This document shows, piece by piece, positions 51,865-63,081 of a stretch of 64,000 nucleotides of DNA (within the stretch, counting starts at the first letter, position 1; every line of letters starts with the position of its first letter). Below the pieces are notes generated by a model. That model had not been told where the DNA came from. It saw only the letters and a program-made list of their open reading frames with translations, and made no database searches. Source of the stretch: Coffea arabica (taxonomy: Eukaryota > Streptophyta > Magnoliopsida > Gentianales > Rubiaceae); the NCBI RefSeq assembly GCF_036785885.1, contig NC_092323.1, positions 9,432,501 through 9,496,500 of the forward strand. Reading direction: 5' to 3'. Both the position numbers and the translations under genes were made by a program.

Positions 51865-53208
51865 TCATTGGACAAATTTCAAGCAACGAGTATCATTGTG
51901 AATAGTTTGGCATCGAATAGAACAAAATCGCATCCCACATTGTACACATGTATAATTCGCTGTGAATCCACAGACAGTGCAAAAATGACGGCTTGAAGAG
52001 GAACTTGGAGGTCCAACTGCAGCTCTCAAATACGAGGGCACGTGAGGCGGCAAGGATTCCAGGTTTGCCTAGTCCAAATAGCAATTAATTGAGATTCAGA
52101 GACTCTATATGACAATCTTCAAATAACAATTAATTGAGATTCAGAGATTCTATATGACAATCTTCAGACATGAAAACTATGCCAAAAGAACAAACTCCGC
52201 AATAGACAGGTATTTATATTTGAAACCCAAAAACTGCATGTGTTGACATATGAGTCCAATTTGCCATCAGTGATACCGCAATTTTAGCCACAACATTCTT
52301 GAGCAAATAGGATGACATGCCAGCAGACTAGTAATGAAGGGTTGCATTGTTTAGTTCTGAATACCTCGTGCAAGAGCTCAAGAAACGTTCTCGAGGCCTT
52401 TTTAGCATTCTCTAACGCTTTAGCCTGACGAGTTTTCCGTTTCGTACTCTTAGACTGTTTCTTTTGATAAACTGCAAACAATTTGAAAAGCTAAGGTTAG
52501 ATAACCAAAACCAGATGCAGGCAAAAGAGCAATGAGAACCAGACAGTCTGTTTGGGTAGAAACTGGAAGCATGACACGGGGGGTTACTCAGTCAAAGAAA
52601 AATAAGGTAAAAATTAGGTTTCCTGATGAGCTAAAGATACATGTAATAGAACGAAATCAATTGGGAACGGAATTAATTGCTCTTTCCTTGTCGCAGTGAG
52701 AGAATCATGGTAGATTATTGTATACAAAGAACGGATTAGATGATCACATACGAATGTACCGAAAAAGGTTGCTAAAAAGCTAGCTACTTGAATTAGAGCA
52801 AGAGAATGTGAATGAAACAGACAACCTTGGTCATCATCGTCATCAAGAGAAACTTCATCATCATCATCAATTTGCTGTACTGCCTCCGTTGCAGCATTGT
52901 CATTTTCCAAAGCATCCAGCCGAGCTAGTATCGCCTGCGTCCCACCCCAAAGTCAAAGCAGTTTAATTTAATCACAGCCACTGCTCCAGCTCTAAACTTA
53001 ATCAGTTAATTGCGTCCTGTGAACACTCCCAACACACACACCCCATCCCCCAACAAAAAAAAATAAAAAGCTGAATATACAATAAGTTTTGAATACTGTG
53101 GACCTGAGTTCGATTATCGGAGCTGGCAAGTGCAGCCGCCATTTTGGGAGCAATCTTGCGGGACCGAGTAGACATCCTTCGAATTGAATTCGACCCATCT
53201 TCCTCCAT
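51865..53208 (-). CDS. SWC6: SWR1 complex subunit 6, HIT zinc-finger protein
   Basis: SWC6 (SEF) is part of the SWR1 complex, which deposits histone H2A.Z and in Arabidopsis supports FLC expression. Minus-strand exons are 53208-53104, 52934-52826, 52471-52365 and 52068-51865, all GT/AG. They give 174 aa, close to the Arabidopsis protein as I recall it. The order is a basic N-terminus (RRMSTRSRKIAPKMA), an acidic segment (IDDDDEVSLDDDDDQG), a Lys/Arg-rich helix (KKQSKSTKRKTRQAKALENAKK) and the HIT finger at residues 137-169. The finger's ligands are C137, C140, C148, C151, C156, C160, H164 and C169, a complete set. The ending NDTRCLKFVQ is typical of ZNHIT1 homologues. It lies between the two thaumatin-like genes on the opposite strand. 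Confidence 0.95.
52082..52164. repeat. 45-bp tandem duplication in SWC6 intron 3
   Basis: CAATTAATTGAGATTCAGAG and the following 20 bases occur at 52082 and again at 52127 with one substitution. The first copy begins 14 bases upstream (in transcript sense) of exon 4, inside the polypyrimidine/branch-point region. The duplication may therefore supply an extra branch point. Confidence 0.85.
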
Positions 53209-53286
53209 TCCTTCCTGCTAACCTAAATAAACTTTTGACAAAATTGAGAGGAAAACTCCACCTGACTTTCAACAGTTTAATGAATC

Positions 53287-53334
53287 GAGAGAGAGAGAGA
53301 GAGAGGGTGGGTTGAGAATGAGAGAGAGAGAGAA
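53287..53334. repeat. GA microsatellite upstream of SWC6
   Basis: Two GA runs separated by GGTGGGTTGAGAAT lie 80-125 bases before the SWC6 start. In transcript sense they are CT-rich and fall in the probable 5' UTR or core promoter. GA/CT repeats there are common in plants. Confidence 0.85.
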
Positions 53335-53740
53335 CTGAGAGGGTTTTACTGAATTTCTGTCACGACGGCCGGCGGGTGAAATCCGGCTCCAGTTTTTCAA
53401 CACTACTCGTATGCTACCGGTTTCTGTCTGTCTAGCCGTCCGGTTCAGATGAGCACTTAACCGATTGTATCAAACCCGGGTCAGACGCGTTGACTGGACT
53501 CTTTAGATAGCCCTCGTGGACTCGGAAATTGCAAGCCCACAATATTCGAGCCCAATTAAGAATACGAGAGTCCAGCCCACGCTTGAACCTGGGGAAAAAG
53601 TAACGTGTCCAACGAATCCAACATCTAATAGGAATTTTTACAGTAAAACAAAAAACAAAAATCAATTTATGGTTTGTTGATTCATCAAAATAAATTGTGA
53701 TATAGAGTGGGACTTCAGGTATACCTTGTATCTAACTCTT

Positions 53741-53885
53741 GCTAGTTGAACAAAATCATCAATTTTGCAAAATAATAGTAATAAATCTTGTAAGTTGAAC
53801 ACAATCACCAATTTTTCAGAATAATAATACATATTGTTGGTTGAACACAATCATCAATTTTTTCAAAATAAATAATAATAATACT
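53741..53885. repeat. Three tandem copies of a 46-49 bp unit
   Basis: The unit contains GTTGAACAMAATCAYCAATTTT followed by AATAATARTAATA. Copies start near 53741, 53791 and 53838, each ending in an AAT run. The copies differ at a few bases. No function is suggested. Confidence 0.75.
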
Positions 53886-54155
53886 AGTATGAAGATTACA
53901 CTCCAAGGTACTCATTCCTACAAGACCAACATGAAAAACCTAAATTGCGACGCTAGCCAGAAAAAATAGGCCAAATCTAATGAAAGTTAAAACGCTTATG
54001 TAGGTAAACTAATATTTTTAGAGAGAGTGTCAAAACTTTAAGCTAATTGATTTGCTTCGTATGAAGTAACCTGTTTGTTTTGATCCGGGGATGGGGGAAA
54101 ACAAAAGAAAAATATCATCAGGCCCCATTTAAGGTTACGACGGTTTATAATAAAC
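53886..54155. other. Short gene-free intergenic stretch
   Basis: No gene or repeat is recognised between the triple repeat and the fold-back MITE. Confidence 0.4.
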
Positions 54156-54165
54156 ACTTTTAACA

Positions 54166-54564
54166 CGCAATGGATCTTCTGTCCCACATCCTGTGCCATT
54201 AATTCTCTGTCCCACTTTTTATTATATTGCTATTTCTCCTACATAAATATCATGTTTTAGTTCTTTTTTGTTTTCTTAAGATCCAATAACTATTAATTGA
54301 GTTATACACAAAATGTAACATACTCAAAAAAATCAAAATGCATAAAAAATGAGATTTTTTATGAATTTTCTGCTGTATTTTTTAATTTTCTATTATATAT
54401 TACTTTTTTGAAACTGCTGTATTTATTTTTTACTCAATTAATAGTTATTGAATTTTAAGGAAACAAAAAAAGAACTAAAACATGATATTTATGTAGGAGA
54501 AATAGTAATATAATAAAAAGTGGGACAGAGAGTGGCACAGGATGTGGGACAAAAGATCCGTTGC
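54166..54564. mobile_element. Fold-back MITE with a perfect 10-bp TSD (Mutator-like)
   Basis: ACTTTTAACA lies perfectly at 54156-54165 and 54565-54574. The element's two halves are inverted copies of each other over roughly 150 bp each. Left arm words GGATCTTCTGTCCCACATCC, ATTTCTCCTACATAAATATC and CAATAACTATTAATTGAGT all recur in complement on the right. Only about 80 AT-rich bases separate the arms. A 10-bp TSD fits Mutator-type transposition. Any transcript through it would form a long hairpin. Confidence 0.88.
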
Positions 54565-54633
54565 ACTTTTAACATGAGTGATTTTAATAAAAGTGTTTTT
54601 AAATCAGTTATCAAACATTTTAGAAGTATTTTT

Positions 54634-54806
54634 TTTTTTTTTTTGTCTATACATGGGTGTCCGGGTCAATCCTTACGGGGCCCGACTAATCCCCTGTGGC
54701 CCGGCCAGGCGCCCCAGCCCAGCCCAAGCACGATATGTGCGCGGAGGAATCCAGCAGATCAGAGACTCGAACTTGGGACCTTTCGGTCACCGGTGGGAGG
54801 AACTTA
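54634..54806 (-). mobile_element. tRNA-type SINE, minus strand
   Basis: Read on the minus strand, it has a B-box-like CCAAGTTCGAGTCT and the family 3' part GGGATTAGTCGGGCCCCGT, then GACCCGGACACCCATG, and a tail of about 17 A residues. Flanking AGAAGTATTTT (left) and AAAAGTACTTT (right) look like a worn TSD. It belongs with the SINEs at 12553 and 62879. Confidence 0.78.
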
Positions 54807-54819
54807 AAAAGTACTTTTC

Positions 54820-57800
54820 TTGTAAACGCACCACAACCCCAAAGGGGCCAAATTGACGAATGACGAGTTTCAAGTTTTCAGATAGTTTAATGGTGGAAGG
54901 TTTTCTTTCACATAAACCTCAGCAGTATGGTACAACTTTCCTCTTGCTCCCTTATTTTAGGTCTCGTATCATTGCTATTTTTTTTGCGAAGCAAAGCAAT
55001 GGCGGGCATTATTTTATTTGGATTTTCTAATTTGGTTTTCTTCTGTTCCCAGAAAAAGGGAAAAGCTGAAGGAATGAATGGACATGGACCATGAATTATG
55101 TCCATCCAATACATCGACTCATCCAGCAATAGATAGAGGTCAATCCATGCATTGGCTTGCAATGAAATTGCTTTCCGAGCAAGATATGCAGACTAAAAAT
55201 AGGAGAAATAGATTACTTACATATAAAGATTCAAATTCCTATTTCCATCCACAGCTAGATAGAGTGTGAAAGATTGAAAGTGGAAATAATCCAACGACAA
55301 TATCCTGATAAGGTAACAATAATAAATTCCACTTTAGATCATCTTATCATGTTCCCTCCATGCTCGGGTTCCTCCATTAAGCTTTCTTATTTCTGACTTC
55401 CTTTACAATTTTTTCCCTCTGCATGCACCAATGACATTTCTTCCGTCTTATTCCATACATCATATGATTTAAAAACCTAAAGAGTTGAAATCTGAAACCA
55501 AGTTATCAACAGTATTAAAGCTGTCAGATTTGCGGTCTTTTTTTTATCGTAAACCGTGTAATCCGACCTTTTTGCTTTGTAAAAGAAAACATTCCAGTCT
55601 GGCATAGGACTTTGAGAACCAAGAGGATTCTTCACCAGCTTTTCAGAGAAAGAATGTCTTTAACGTCAGTATTGCTGTAGTGGGATGACGTAAATTGATC
55701 TTTATTAAAGCTCAAACAACTGCTGCAAATTCCAATCGGGATAAGTGAATAAAGCTGGGACTGGGAGGAATTGAAGAAGATGCTGATCATGGTAGGCCAG
55801 AAACCTTATCCTGATGGAACTTTATACGGCGCAAAGTTAATGCTTCAGTAGTTGCAGTTGCACAGGATGGTGATGGAAGTAGTAATATTCAATTACAAAA
55901 GGGAATAAAAAGGACGTCTACTTGGTATGTAGTCAGTCTCCTTATCAATATGTTATCAGAAACTTTTAGTCGATATCTTTGATACGTCCCCATGAGTTAT
56001 CCTGGAAGTTAATGCTAATTAAGGCGAGCAAAACAACCTCACGCAGTGTTTGTTTGATATTCACATCGTGTTGATTCTGGCCCTTGTCGAAACTTGGCCA
56101 GAAAACCACCCTGTTTATGATGATTGATGATGGCCGGCCGCAAGATTTCGGAAAGAGGGCTCCTCCATTGATTTGCTGCAACAATTAAAGCTCCCTGTCC
56201 CGCAGAGATATTTCTGTAATCTTATCGAAGGCCATAAGCTTTTAAGGGTCAACTTGAGTTAGATCTCTAAGCTTCAAGAGGAATTTCTTTTCTACAAGTT
56301 GTTAAAGGTTTTTCCACTCACTCTTTTCAGTGGGACACTTCCGAGGATGAGGAAAGACTATGACAACTACTGTGATTTTGACCTTTGATTCGTTAGACTG
56401 ACAACTTTTTTTGGGATGGCTAGATTACAAGTTGGGGAAGAGATGTGAGGTAAAAGGGTGCTACGGTTTCTGGAGTCAGATTTTGAACGAAACTTCAGGA
56501 CTGATGGAATATCTGCTTCCAAATTATGGGAAGTGTTTTCATTCTTTCAAGGGCGGTCATAATCAAGCCAAGGTACAACCACCCATTGTCATTTATGCAC
56601 CCAGACAGGCAATGCATGTGATGGTAAAAGATAAAAGGCAACCCGAGCTCAATGAGGATTTTAGTACTAAATAATGAGAGTTAGAAGACAGACAAGACAA
56701 TGCGATGAGATAATGGCTATGTACTTGCAGAAACAAAGGCATCAAAAGTAAAATATATGTTGCATCCCAAAAGATTACCAATCGAAATTATTGGCCTTTA
56801 CTTTCTCAATATACACCATTTTCGGTTCATATTGATGATTGTTCTAGGCTGCACTCAGTGATTTGAGTTTGTGGTTTGCTTTTAGCATGGAAGAGATTGA
56901 AAAGCAAGTCCGACGCTCCCACCATTGGCCTTTTAATCTTGGGCCAGACACCCAACTGGTTTTGGTCACTAGTTTACTATTCAAAAATCAATTCGGGCAA
57001 CAATTCAAGACAATTGGTCGGATCCCTTTGTACTTCGACGTTCCATGTTTTCTTATTTTTATGTATTCTTGAATTGTTTAAATTTCACGTTAACTTGGAT
57101 TTTATATCCTGCCATTTGCAGATTAACCTAATTATGTGGTGCCTAGATATAGAACAATTGTCAACTTTAGGAATAGGGAAATTGAAGTTTAATCACCATA
57201 TTATAAGTTTTGCTACTTCAATTGGAGTGTTTTGGCCACCCAACAGTTGGTGGCAAGAAGGATATGAGGAAGGGTGAGAGAGTTAAACAAAAAAATTAGA
57301 ATGTTTTGGCCTTATAATTGGGAATCATGAATGCAGTTGCTCCTATAAAAGAAAGTTAATCTCAATCATGAATAATAGCTTTCCAAATTTTTAGAGGAAA
57401 AGGGCTTTCTAAAATTTTTTTAATCTTAATCATGAATAATAAAGAAAGTTAAAACAACCAGAAATTTGGCTAGACATGATGATATTCTACCCCAAGACAA
57501 CAATTAGAATTGAAAGATAAATCAAATTATTCAATACTCGAATCAAACTCATTTTGGTAAGGTAAAAGTTTGAGATTGGTGGTTCGTTAACTAATAAAAT
57601 CAAACTTAACAGCGTTTTGTGTTCGATAATTTTTAAATTCAATAAAAAAATTTTGGTTCGGCAAATAAACAAACTAAGTTTGAAAGAAATTTCAAAGTCA
57701 CTAACATAATCAAACAAGTTTAAATACTAGAGTGTTTAATTATTATATTTATTCACACCCTGACAACAATGAGAATATGATGGACCTAAACACTGTTGTT

Positions 57801-58693
57801 TGGGTTGAGAGTTTGGGACAGTATTGTTAGGAAGAAACATCTCGCGAAAACTTATTAAACAATCCAATATATAAGTTGAAAAATCTAACTATGATTCAAA
57901 AACTTAAATTATTAGATATTAAATCCTTATTTACATATTAAATACTCTTTCTTCGTCTCTCTCGAACTAGCGCAAACATAATTCTTTACTCATACGAGCC
58001 TAACAAATCCTAAATCTCATTCCCCATTTAAAAAAAAAAAAAAAGATAATGAACAACGCCACGTTGCCGACTAAAACGATCACACTACTATAATGAACAC
58101 CGTCACGTTGCCGACCAAATGATTAATTTCGACAGGATCCAAGTTTTGTCTTGTTTTAGTAATTGATTGACGGAAGTAGTAAAAGATTTTTTTCATATAT
58201 AGGTCGGTGAGGCAAAGCAGATCCGGGAGGTTTACGTGGCTCGGCTTTAGCTAATTTGATCCATCATCAAAGAATCAGACCGGTACTCCTCTCCCCGAAG
58301 ATCGACAAAGCATTAGTAGCTGCTGCTAGTTGGAAACTAGAAAGCCATGCATGTTCCCAGAAACTAGAAAGCAGCAGCAGCAAAATAGCAGCGGCAGTAG
58401 CAGGAAATTAACTGGGCAATGGTGATCACCTTTTCAGGGCACCTGTAGTGTTGGTTGCCTCGTATTCCTCCTCCACTATTGGGATTTGTGTGGACTTCCA
58501 CAGTACTGCCCCCTCTCACATCCGCTAGGCAACGTTACCTTGTCGAAAACGACATTTCAACGTCTCAAAGGTAGTCGAGGAGGTAATATTACAGAAGATA
58601 CCTTACTCCCCTACCCGAAGACTATTGAAGCTTGCAAGCAGAAGTTTCCTCTTTACAAAGGGAAAATGATGCATTAATTTAGAAAAAAGGAAG
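54820..58693. other. Gene-free intergenic DNA
   Basis: No gene is supported. Open frames near 56411-56674 and 56876-57277 lack motifs. CAG/GCA units near 58366-58400 and an A run near 58030 are simple repeats. The GC-richer block 58200-58640 could be a worn exon or an old repeat, but I cannot assign it. Confidence 0.45.
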
Positions 58694-58702
58694 CAATGAA
58701 AA

Positions 58703-59342
58703 GGAATAATTTCATAAACCTCTCCTGAGGTTTCTGACAATTGCAGCCTCTTCTCTTGAAATTTGTAAAATTACACTTATCTCCCTTAGTGTTATGAAAA
58801 AATATAATAGTTTTGACAATTCTACATATCTTAAGTGAAAAGTGGGTGTAAAGAAAAAAAAAAATCATATTTTGCAAATATTTTATTATCTAAAAGCTCT
58901 AACCTCATCTCACTTAATACAATATATTCAATTCCTAAGTCATTTAAATGGACCTCTTACTTAGTTTTATAAATAGCCGACTAGTAGGGATGCATTTGTT
59001 AAAAACAGTTTCTTTACAACTTACACGACAAAAGAAAAAAAAAAAAGAAACTCGAGCATTTAAAAATAATGCTTTAAAACATGGCCTAAATTTTACTATA
59101 AAAACTACTTTAAAAATTTTTACTTAGTAAGTAATGCTGATATTTGATTTTTTTTTTTTATCATTCAATTTGTTTGTAAATCAAATAGGGGCAATATAGG
59201 ATATTCATCAGATGTTTTGTACTTACATCACCATTTGTTATCAAAACGTACTTTTTTAGGAGAGGTTTTTATAATTTTTCAAAACTCAAAAGAGGTGGCT
59301 GCAATTGTCAAAAATCCCAGGAAGGTTTCTGAAATTATTCCC
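58703..59342. mobile_element. MITE of the GGATAATTTCA family with a 9-bp TSD (Mutator-like)
   Basis: The ends GGAATAATTTCATAAACC and, on the complement, GGAATAATTTCAGAAACC are followed by matching TTTCTGACAATTGCAGCC-type blocks. The flanks CAATGAAAA (58694-58702) and CAATAAAAA (59343-59351) differ at one of nine bases. The 640-bp element is AT-rich and non-coding. It is a sister of the 807-bp copy at 20137. Confidence 0.82.
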
Positions 59343-59351
59343 AATAAAAAT

Positions 59352-60277
59352 TGAAAAAGTTCGATGATCCATAATATTTATCATAATCTTGGGATGTCTT
59401 TTGGGGTACCAAATCCAAAATGATAGTGGATTTTGATTGTTGAGGGAATCACTTTCCCTTCGATGTCCAAAACACTTTTTTGAGGGTTATTTTGATAATG
59501 TTAAAGCTTTACCTATATTTATCTTCTCGTTAACACCTCATGTTCAGATTAGGGAAAGACTATAATAGATTGTATAACAAAAAAAAGGAAAAACGATAAG
59601 TAGTACATTTCAATTTTCTTCTTGAGAAGCAAAAAGTGGTTTGATTTCCATCCTTAAAGATCTCGTCTTTTCCTTGTACACAAATCATAGTCTCCATATT
59701 CAGTTTCCAGGAACTCTTCCATGGCATGACTTAGCTGCTTCCTTCGAATTAAGCTCGCGGGTTAAAAGAAAATGTACCCAATGTCTTGAACAACATCTGA
59801 CACGTAGAAAGAAACTTTAGGTAGAAGTAGTTGCAGTAGAATTTCCATTTCATGCCGATGGGATTCCCAGGTATAATTAGTCGATGGGAAAGACGTACGT
59901 TCGTCCCTTGTGAAAGCTTTCCTCCTGGGGCGTGTGCAATTTCTTCTTCATTTTGCTAGAAATATATCTGCAATTTCGGCAATTTGATGTTTCAAATCCA
60001 AGAAAGAACCGACTCAAAATTGTTAATATTAAAAAAAAAAAAAAAAAAAACTCAATCTGGGATTGCTTCTATTAGTGTTGTCGTTATGATTGCATGGAAA
60101 CCATTTGTCAAATGTGGTATAATTCCTATGACTTTGTCTGCCACGTCAAAGGTAATGAGGACGATGGATACAATATACAAGCTATCAAATGGCACTATGC
60201 TGTATTCCTATTGGCAAATGAAAGAATACACAGTCCCCCACCACTTCTTCAGTGCTTCTTCAGTGCATGGTTTTAGT
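59352..60277. other. Upstream region of the second thaumatin-like gene
   Basis: AT-rich DNA with a long A run near 60031-60050 and a short CTTCTTCAGTG duplication near 60245. No gene is seen. It should contain the promoter of the thaumatin-like gene. Confidence 0.45.
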
Positions 60278-60285
60278 TATAAATA
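60278..60285 (+). promoter_or_regulatory. TATA box, second thaumatin-like gene
   Basis: TATAAATA is followed about 30 bases later by a pyrimidine-rich leader. It lies 473 bases before the start codon, so the 5' UTR would be about 440 nt. The start ATG is preceded by short upstream ATGs in the leader, for example at 60369. Confidence 0.5.
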
Positions 60286-60750
60286 TAGACGAGCCCGACG
60301 CACCCGATAGCCACATTCCCTCTACCACTCGCACTCTTCCAACCTTTTTGGCATCCATCCATATACGACATGTCCCCCATTAGGCACCAAGAAAGTCACT
60401 CCGGAAACTTCCTGCGCTAGCTTTCTCAAGGTCTTTGCATGGGCAGTGCTAACCCTTTTCTTCATCTGCGGTTGTTTACTACACACCACCGTCCTCTCTC
60501 ATCAAAACTTCCTTTGGCTACTCCTATCACCACCATTATCATTCTTTACACCAATTCTTCACCACCCAACCCACCATTACAGCCTCATAACTGCCATTTT
60601 CATCGCAAGACTTGTTCATTAATTTCGCTTTAACAACTCCCTAATTCATCACCTATTCTTCGTTTGTACTACATTTTTACAACTCTTTTGTTCAACCATT
60701 CATTGACGAAATAAAAAAAAAAAAACGTCAAAAAGTGACCAATCAACTTA

Positions 60751-62196
60751 ATGGGTGCCTCCTCCACCGTGATTCTGAGCCTTTTCGTGCTCTGCGTCTG
60801 TAAGAGCAAAGGTGAGCTGCAGTACTGTACTAGTGAGTTTAGCGCGGCCAGTATTTTTACTTCGACAAACTTTTATGGTGCAGGAAACAAATTTTGACAT
60901 TTTACAGTTAGTGGAAGAATCAGATGTTAAACCAATTTTAGGTTCTGTATTCTAATTCCATGCAGAAAAGACACTATTTATTTGGTTTCTTTGTTAGAAA
61001 AGCCGGATTAAAATGCTGAAGCATTATGAATTTTTTTTATAATAGGTGGTGAACTTTTTACTAAAGACTTATTTAATGTACAGGAGTCTCAGGGGCCACA
61101 ATTACTTTTGTGAACAAGTGTGAGCAAACGGTATGGCCCGGAATTTTAGGGAATCCAGGACTGGGCAGCACGGGATTCGAGCTCCAAAAGGCTGCATCAC
61201 GCTCACTCCAGGCTCCAACAGGCTGGTCGGGTCGATTCTGGGGCAGGACCGGGTGCACGTTTGACGGGTCGGGTCAAGGGTCGTGCGCCACGGGAGACTG
61301 CGGGTCGGGCAAAATTGAATGCGACGGCGCCGGAGCGAGCACCCCAGCAACCCTGGCGGAGTTCACGCTTGGGTCGGGGACTCAGGACTTCTATGACGTC
61401 AGCCTAGTAGACGGGTACAATTTGCCCATGCTCGTCGAAGGGAGTGGCGGGTCGGGCTCCTGTGCCTCCACGGGTTGCACCGAAGACTTGAACTCGAAGT
61501 GCCCGAATGAGCTTAAAATTGAAGGTGGCGGCGCGTGCCGGAGCGCTTGCGACGCTTTTGGGACCCCGGAGTACTGCTGCAAGGGCCAGTACGCTTCGCC
61601 TTCCACGTGTTCCCCGTCGGTGTACTCGCAGATATTCAAGTCGGCGTGCCCGAAATCGTATAGCTACGCTTACGATGATTCCACCAGCACATTCACGTGC
61701 ACCGGCGCCGATTACACCGTCACGTTTTGCCCCACTTCCCCTTCAAGGTACTCTGCTCCGTTGCCTTGCGTTGCGTAGCAGTGCAGTAGTTTTACATTTG
61801 TACCCTTCAATTGTTTCTACCTTTCAATTTACGGAAAACAATCCAAAATTCAATTTTGAGAAATTGATTGTATTGTTTTCCCCGAATTTATATAATTTAT
61901 CGTTTTGGGTCCTTTTCGTATTTGGATGTGTAATGGTAATAATGGGTCATCTTTTCAACAGCCAGAAAGCTTCGAAGCCAGAGGGGAGTGCAGCGGACGG
62001 ATCTGGATCCGGGTCAGCATCAGGGTCGGCTTCGGGTTCAGGTCCAGTGCAGGAGTCCATGCTGGCAGATGGGTCATGGCTAGCAAATTTGGCCACTGGG
62101 GATTCAATCAGAAGGCACCACCCTTTCGGGGCTGCCCAGTTCTGGGTACTGGTGTTGACGGTCATGTCATCAATAGCATCGTGGATGCAATTATAG
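60751..62196 (+). CDS. Thaumatin-like protein (PR-5 family), probably GPI-anchored
   Basis: Exons 60751-60811, 61084-61747 and 61962-62196 give 319 aa, with the same exon number and phases as the paralogue at 45190. The signal peptide is MGASSTVILSLFVLCVCKSKG. The domain keeps all 16 cysteines and the signature GSCATGDCGSG, then IEC. The cleft residues are in LAEFT and FYDVSLVDG, and YSYAYDD is kept. After CPTSPS there is a Gly/Ser spacer (GSGSGSASGSASGSG) and a final hydrophobic stretch (FWVLVLTVMSSIASWMQL) ending at the stop. This is the layout of a GPI-anchored cell-surface thaumatin-like protein. Defence or glucan binding is inferred from the family. The two paralogues have diverged most in the tail exon. 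Confidence 0.94.
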
Positions 62197-62865
62197 AATT
62201 TTATTTATGATTTAGTGTCCCAAATTCATTTCACCGAAGGCAAAAAGTATACCACAGTACTTAGTACAGAGGACATTATAAAGTAATCAGTTGTGTCCAC
62301 AAATCTGGCAAAAAGGGGCCTGAGGCTCTGGTCATTCTAGGACAATCGATTGTAAGCCAAGCATTTCCACTCGTATCAAAGGATGTTATTAGTTGATAAG
62401 CAATTTTGTTTTTATATAGCGTAGAAGTGACTATATGATTCTATAATTAGTCATAACCATCACTATCATGGCCATGATGTCAAAGTTAGGAGCAATGAAT
62501 ATATATATATACACACACACACGTGTGTGTGTGTGTGTGTGTGGTGCTACATAGACTTTGTAGTAAAAAAAAATAAGTTCGCTCATCATGAATGTACACT
62601 ACTAAGAAAAAGTGAATGCTAATGGCAAAGTGTAGAATTAATCAGTTGGCAAAGCAGCACTTTGGTGGTGGAGTTCTGAGCTTAAGCTAGCTTGGTGGGC
62701 AGTTGATTGATTACTCAAGAATGCGGATGTTTTGTCTGCATTTGCCTTTCCTTTTGCTTTAAGCTGTGCGGTTGCTGGAAAGATGCTTTGCCCCGTGATT
62801 TCTTGTGAAACAATTATTGCGTATTTGGGGTGATGTGGGAAGCGAAAGATAATTTGTCCACAGTG
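62197..62865. other. 3' flank of the second thaumatin-like gene
   Basis: It probably contains the 3' UTR and then plain intergenic DNA with a TA/CA/GT microsatellite. No gene is seen. Confidence 0.5.
62499..62543. repeat. Compound (AT)n(AC)n(GT)n self-complementary microsatellite
   Basis: About six AT units, six AC units and then about eleven GT units follow each other without a gap. The AC and GT runs are complementary, so the tract can fold into a hairpin or cruciform and also has Z-DNA-forming alternation. Confidence 0.9.
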
Positions 62866-62878
62866 CCTTACTGCTATT

Positions 62879-63068
62879 TTTTTTTTTTTTCTGACGGAAT
62901 GGATATCCGGATCAATTCTTACGGGGCCCGATTAATCCCATTCCGGCCCGGAGAGGAGGCCTCACTCCACTCGAGCACGGTGACAAGGGGGCTCGAACCC
63001 TGATTGCCCAGATAAGTCCGCCATACCCTAAAGAGGGGGAGCGGACCGCTCGAGCTAACCTTGGAGGC
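62879..63068 (-). mobile_element. tRNA-type SINE, minus strand, full length
   Basis: On the minus strand it reads an A-box-like GGTTAGCTCGAGCGG, a B box GGGTTCGAGCCC, the 3' family motif GGGATTAATCGGGCCCCGT, then GATCCGGATATCC, and an A tail. The TSD CCTTACTGC(T/C)ATT lies at 62866-62878 and 63069-63081 with one mismatch. It is the best-preserved member of the family also seen at 12553 and 54634. Confidence 0.87.
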
Positions 63069-63081
63069 CCTTACTGCCATT

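Noticed and set aside
61507-62196. A 229-codon alternative frame across exons 2-3 of the second thaumatin-like gene.
   Set aside because: It reads through an intron and in the wrong frame of exon 2; only its end coincides with the true exon 3 frame.
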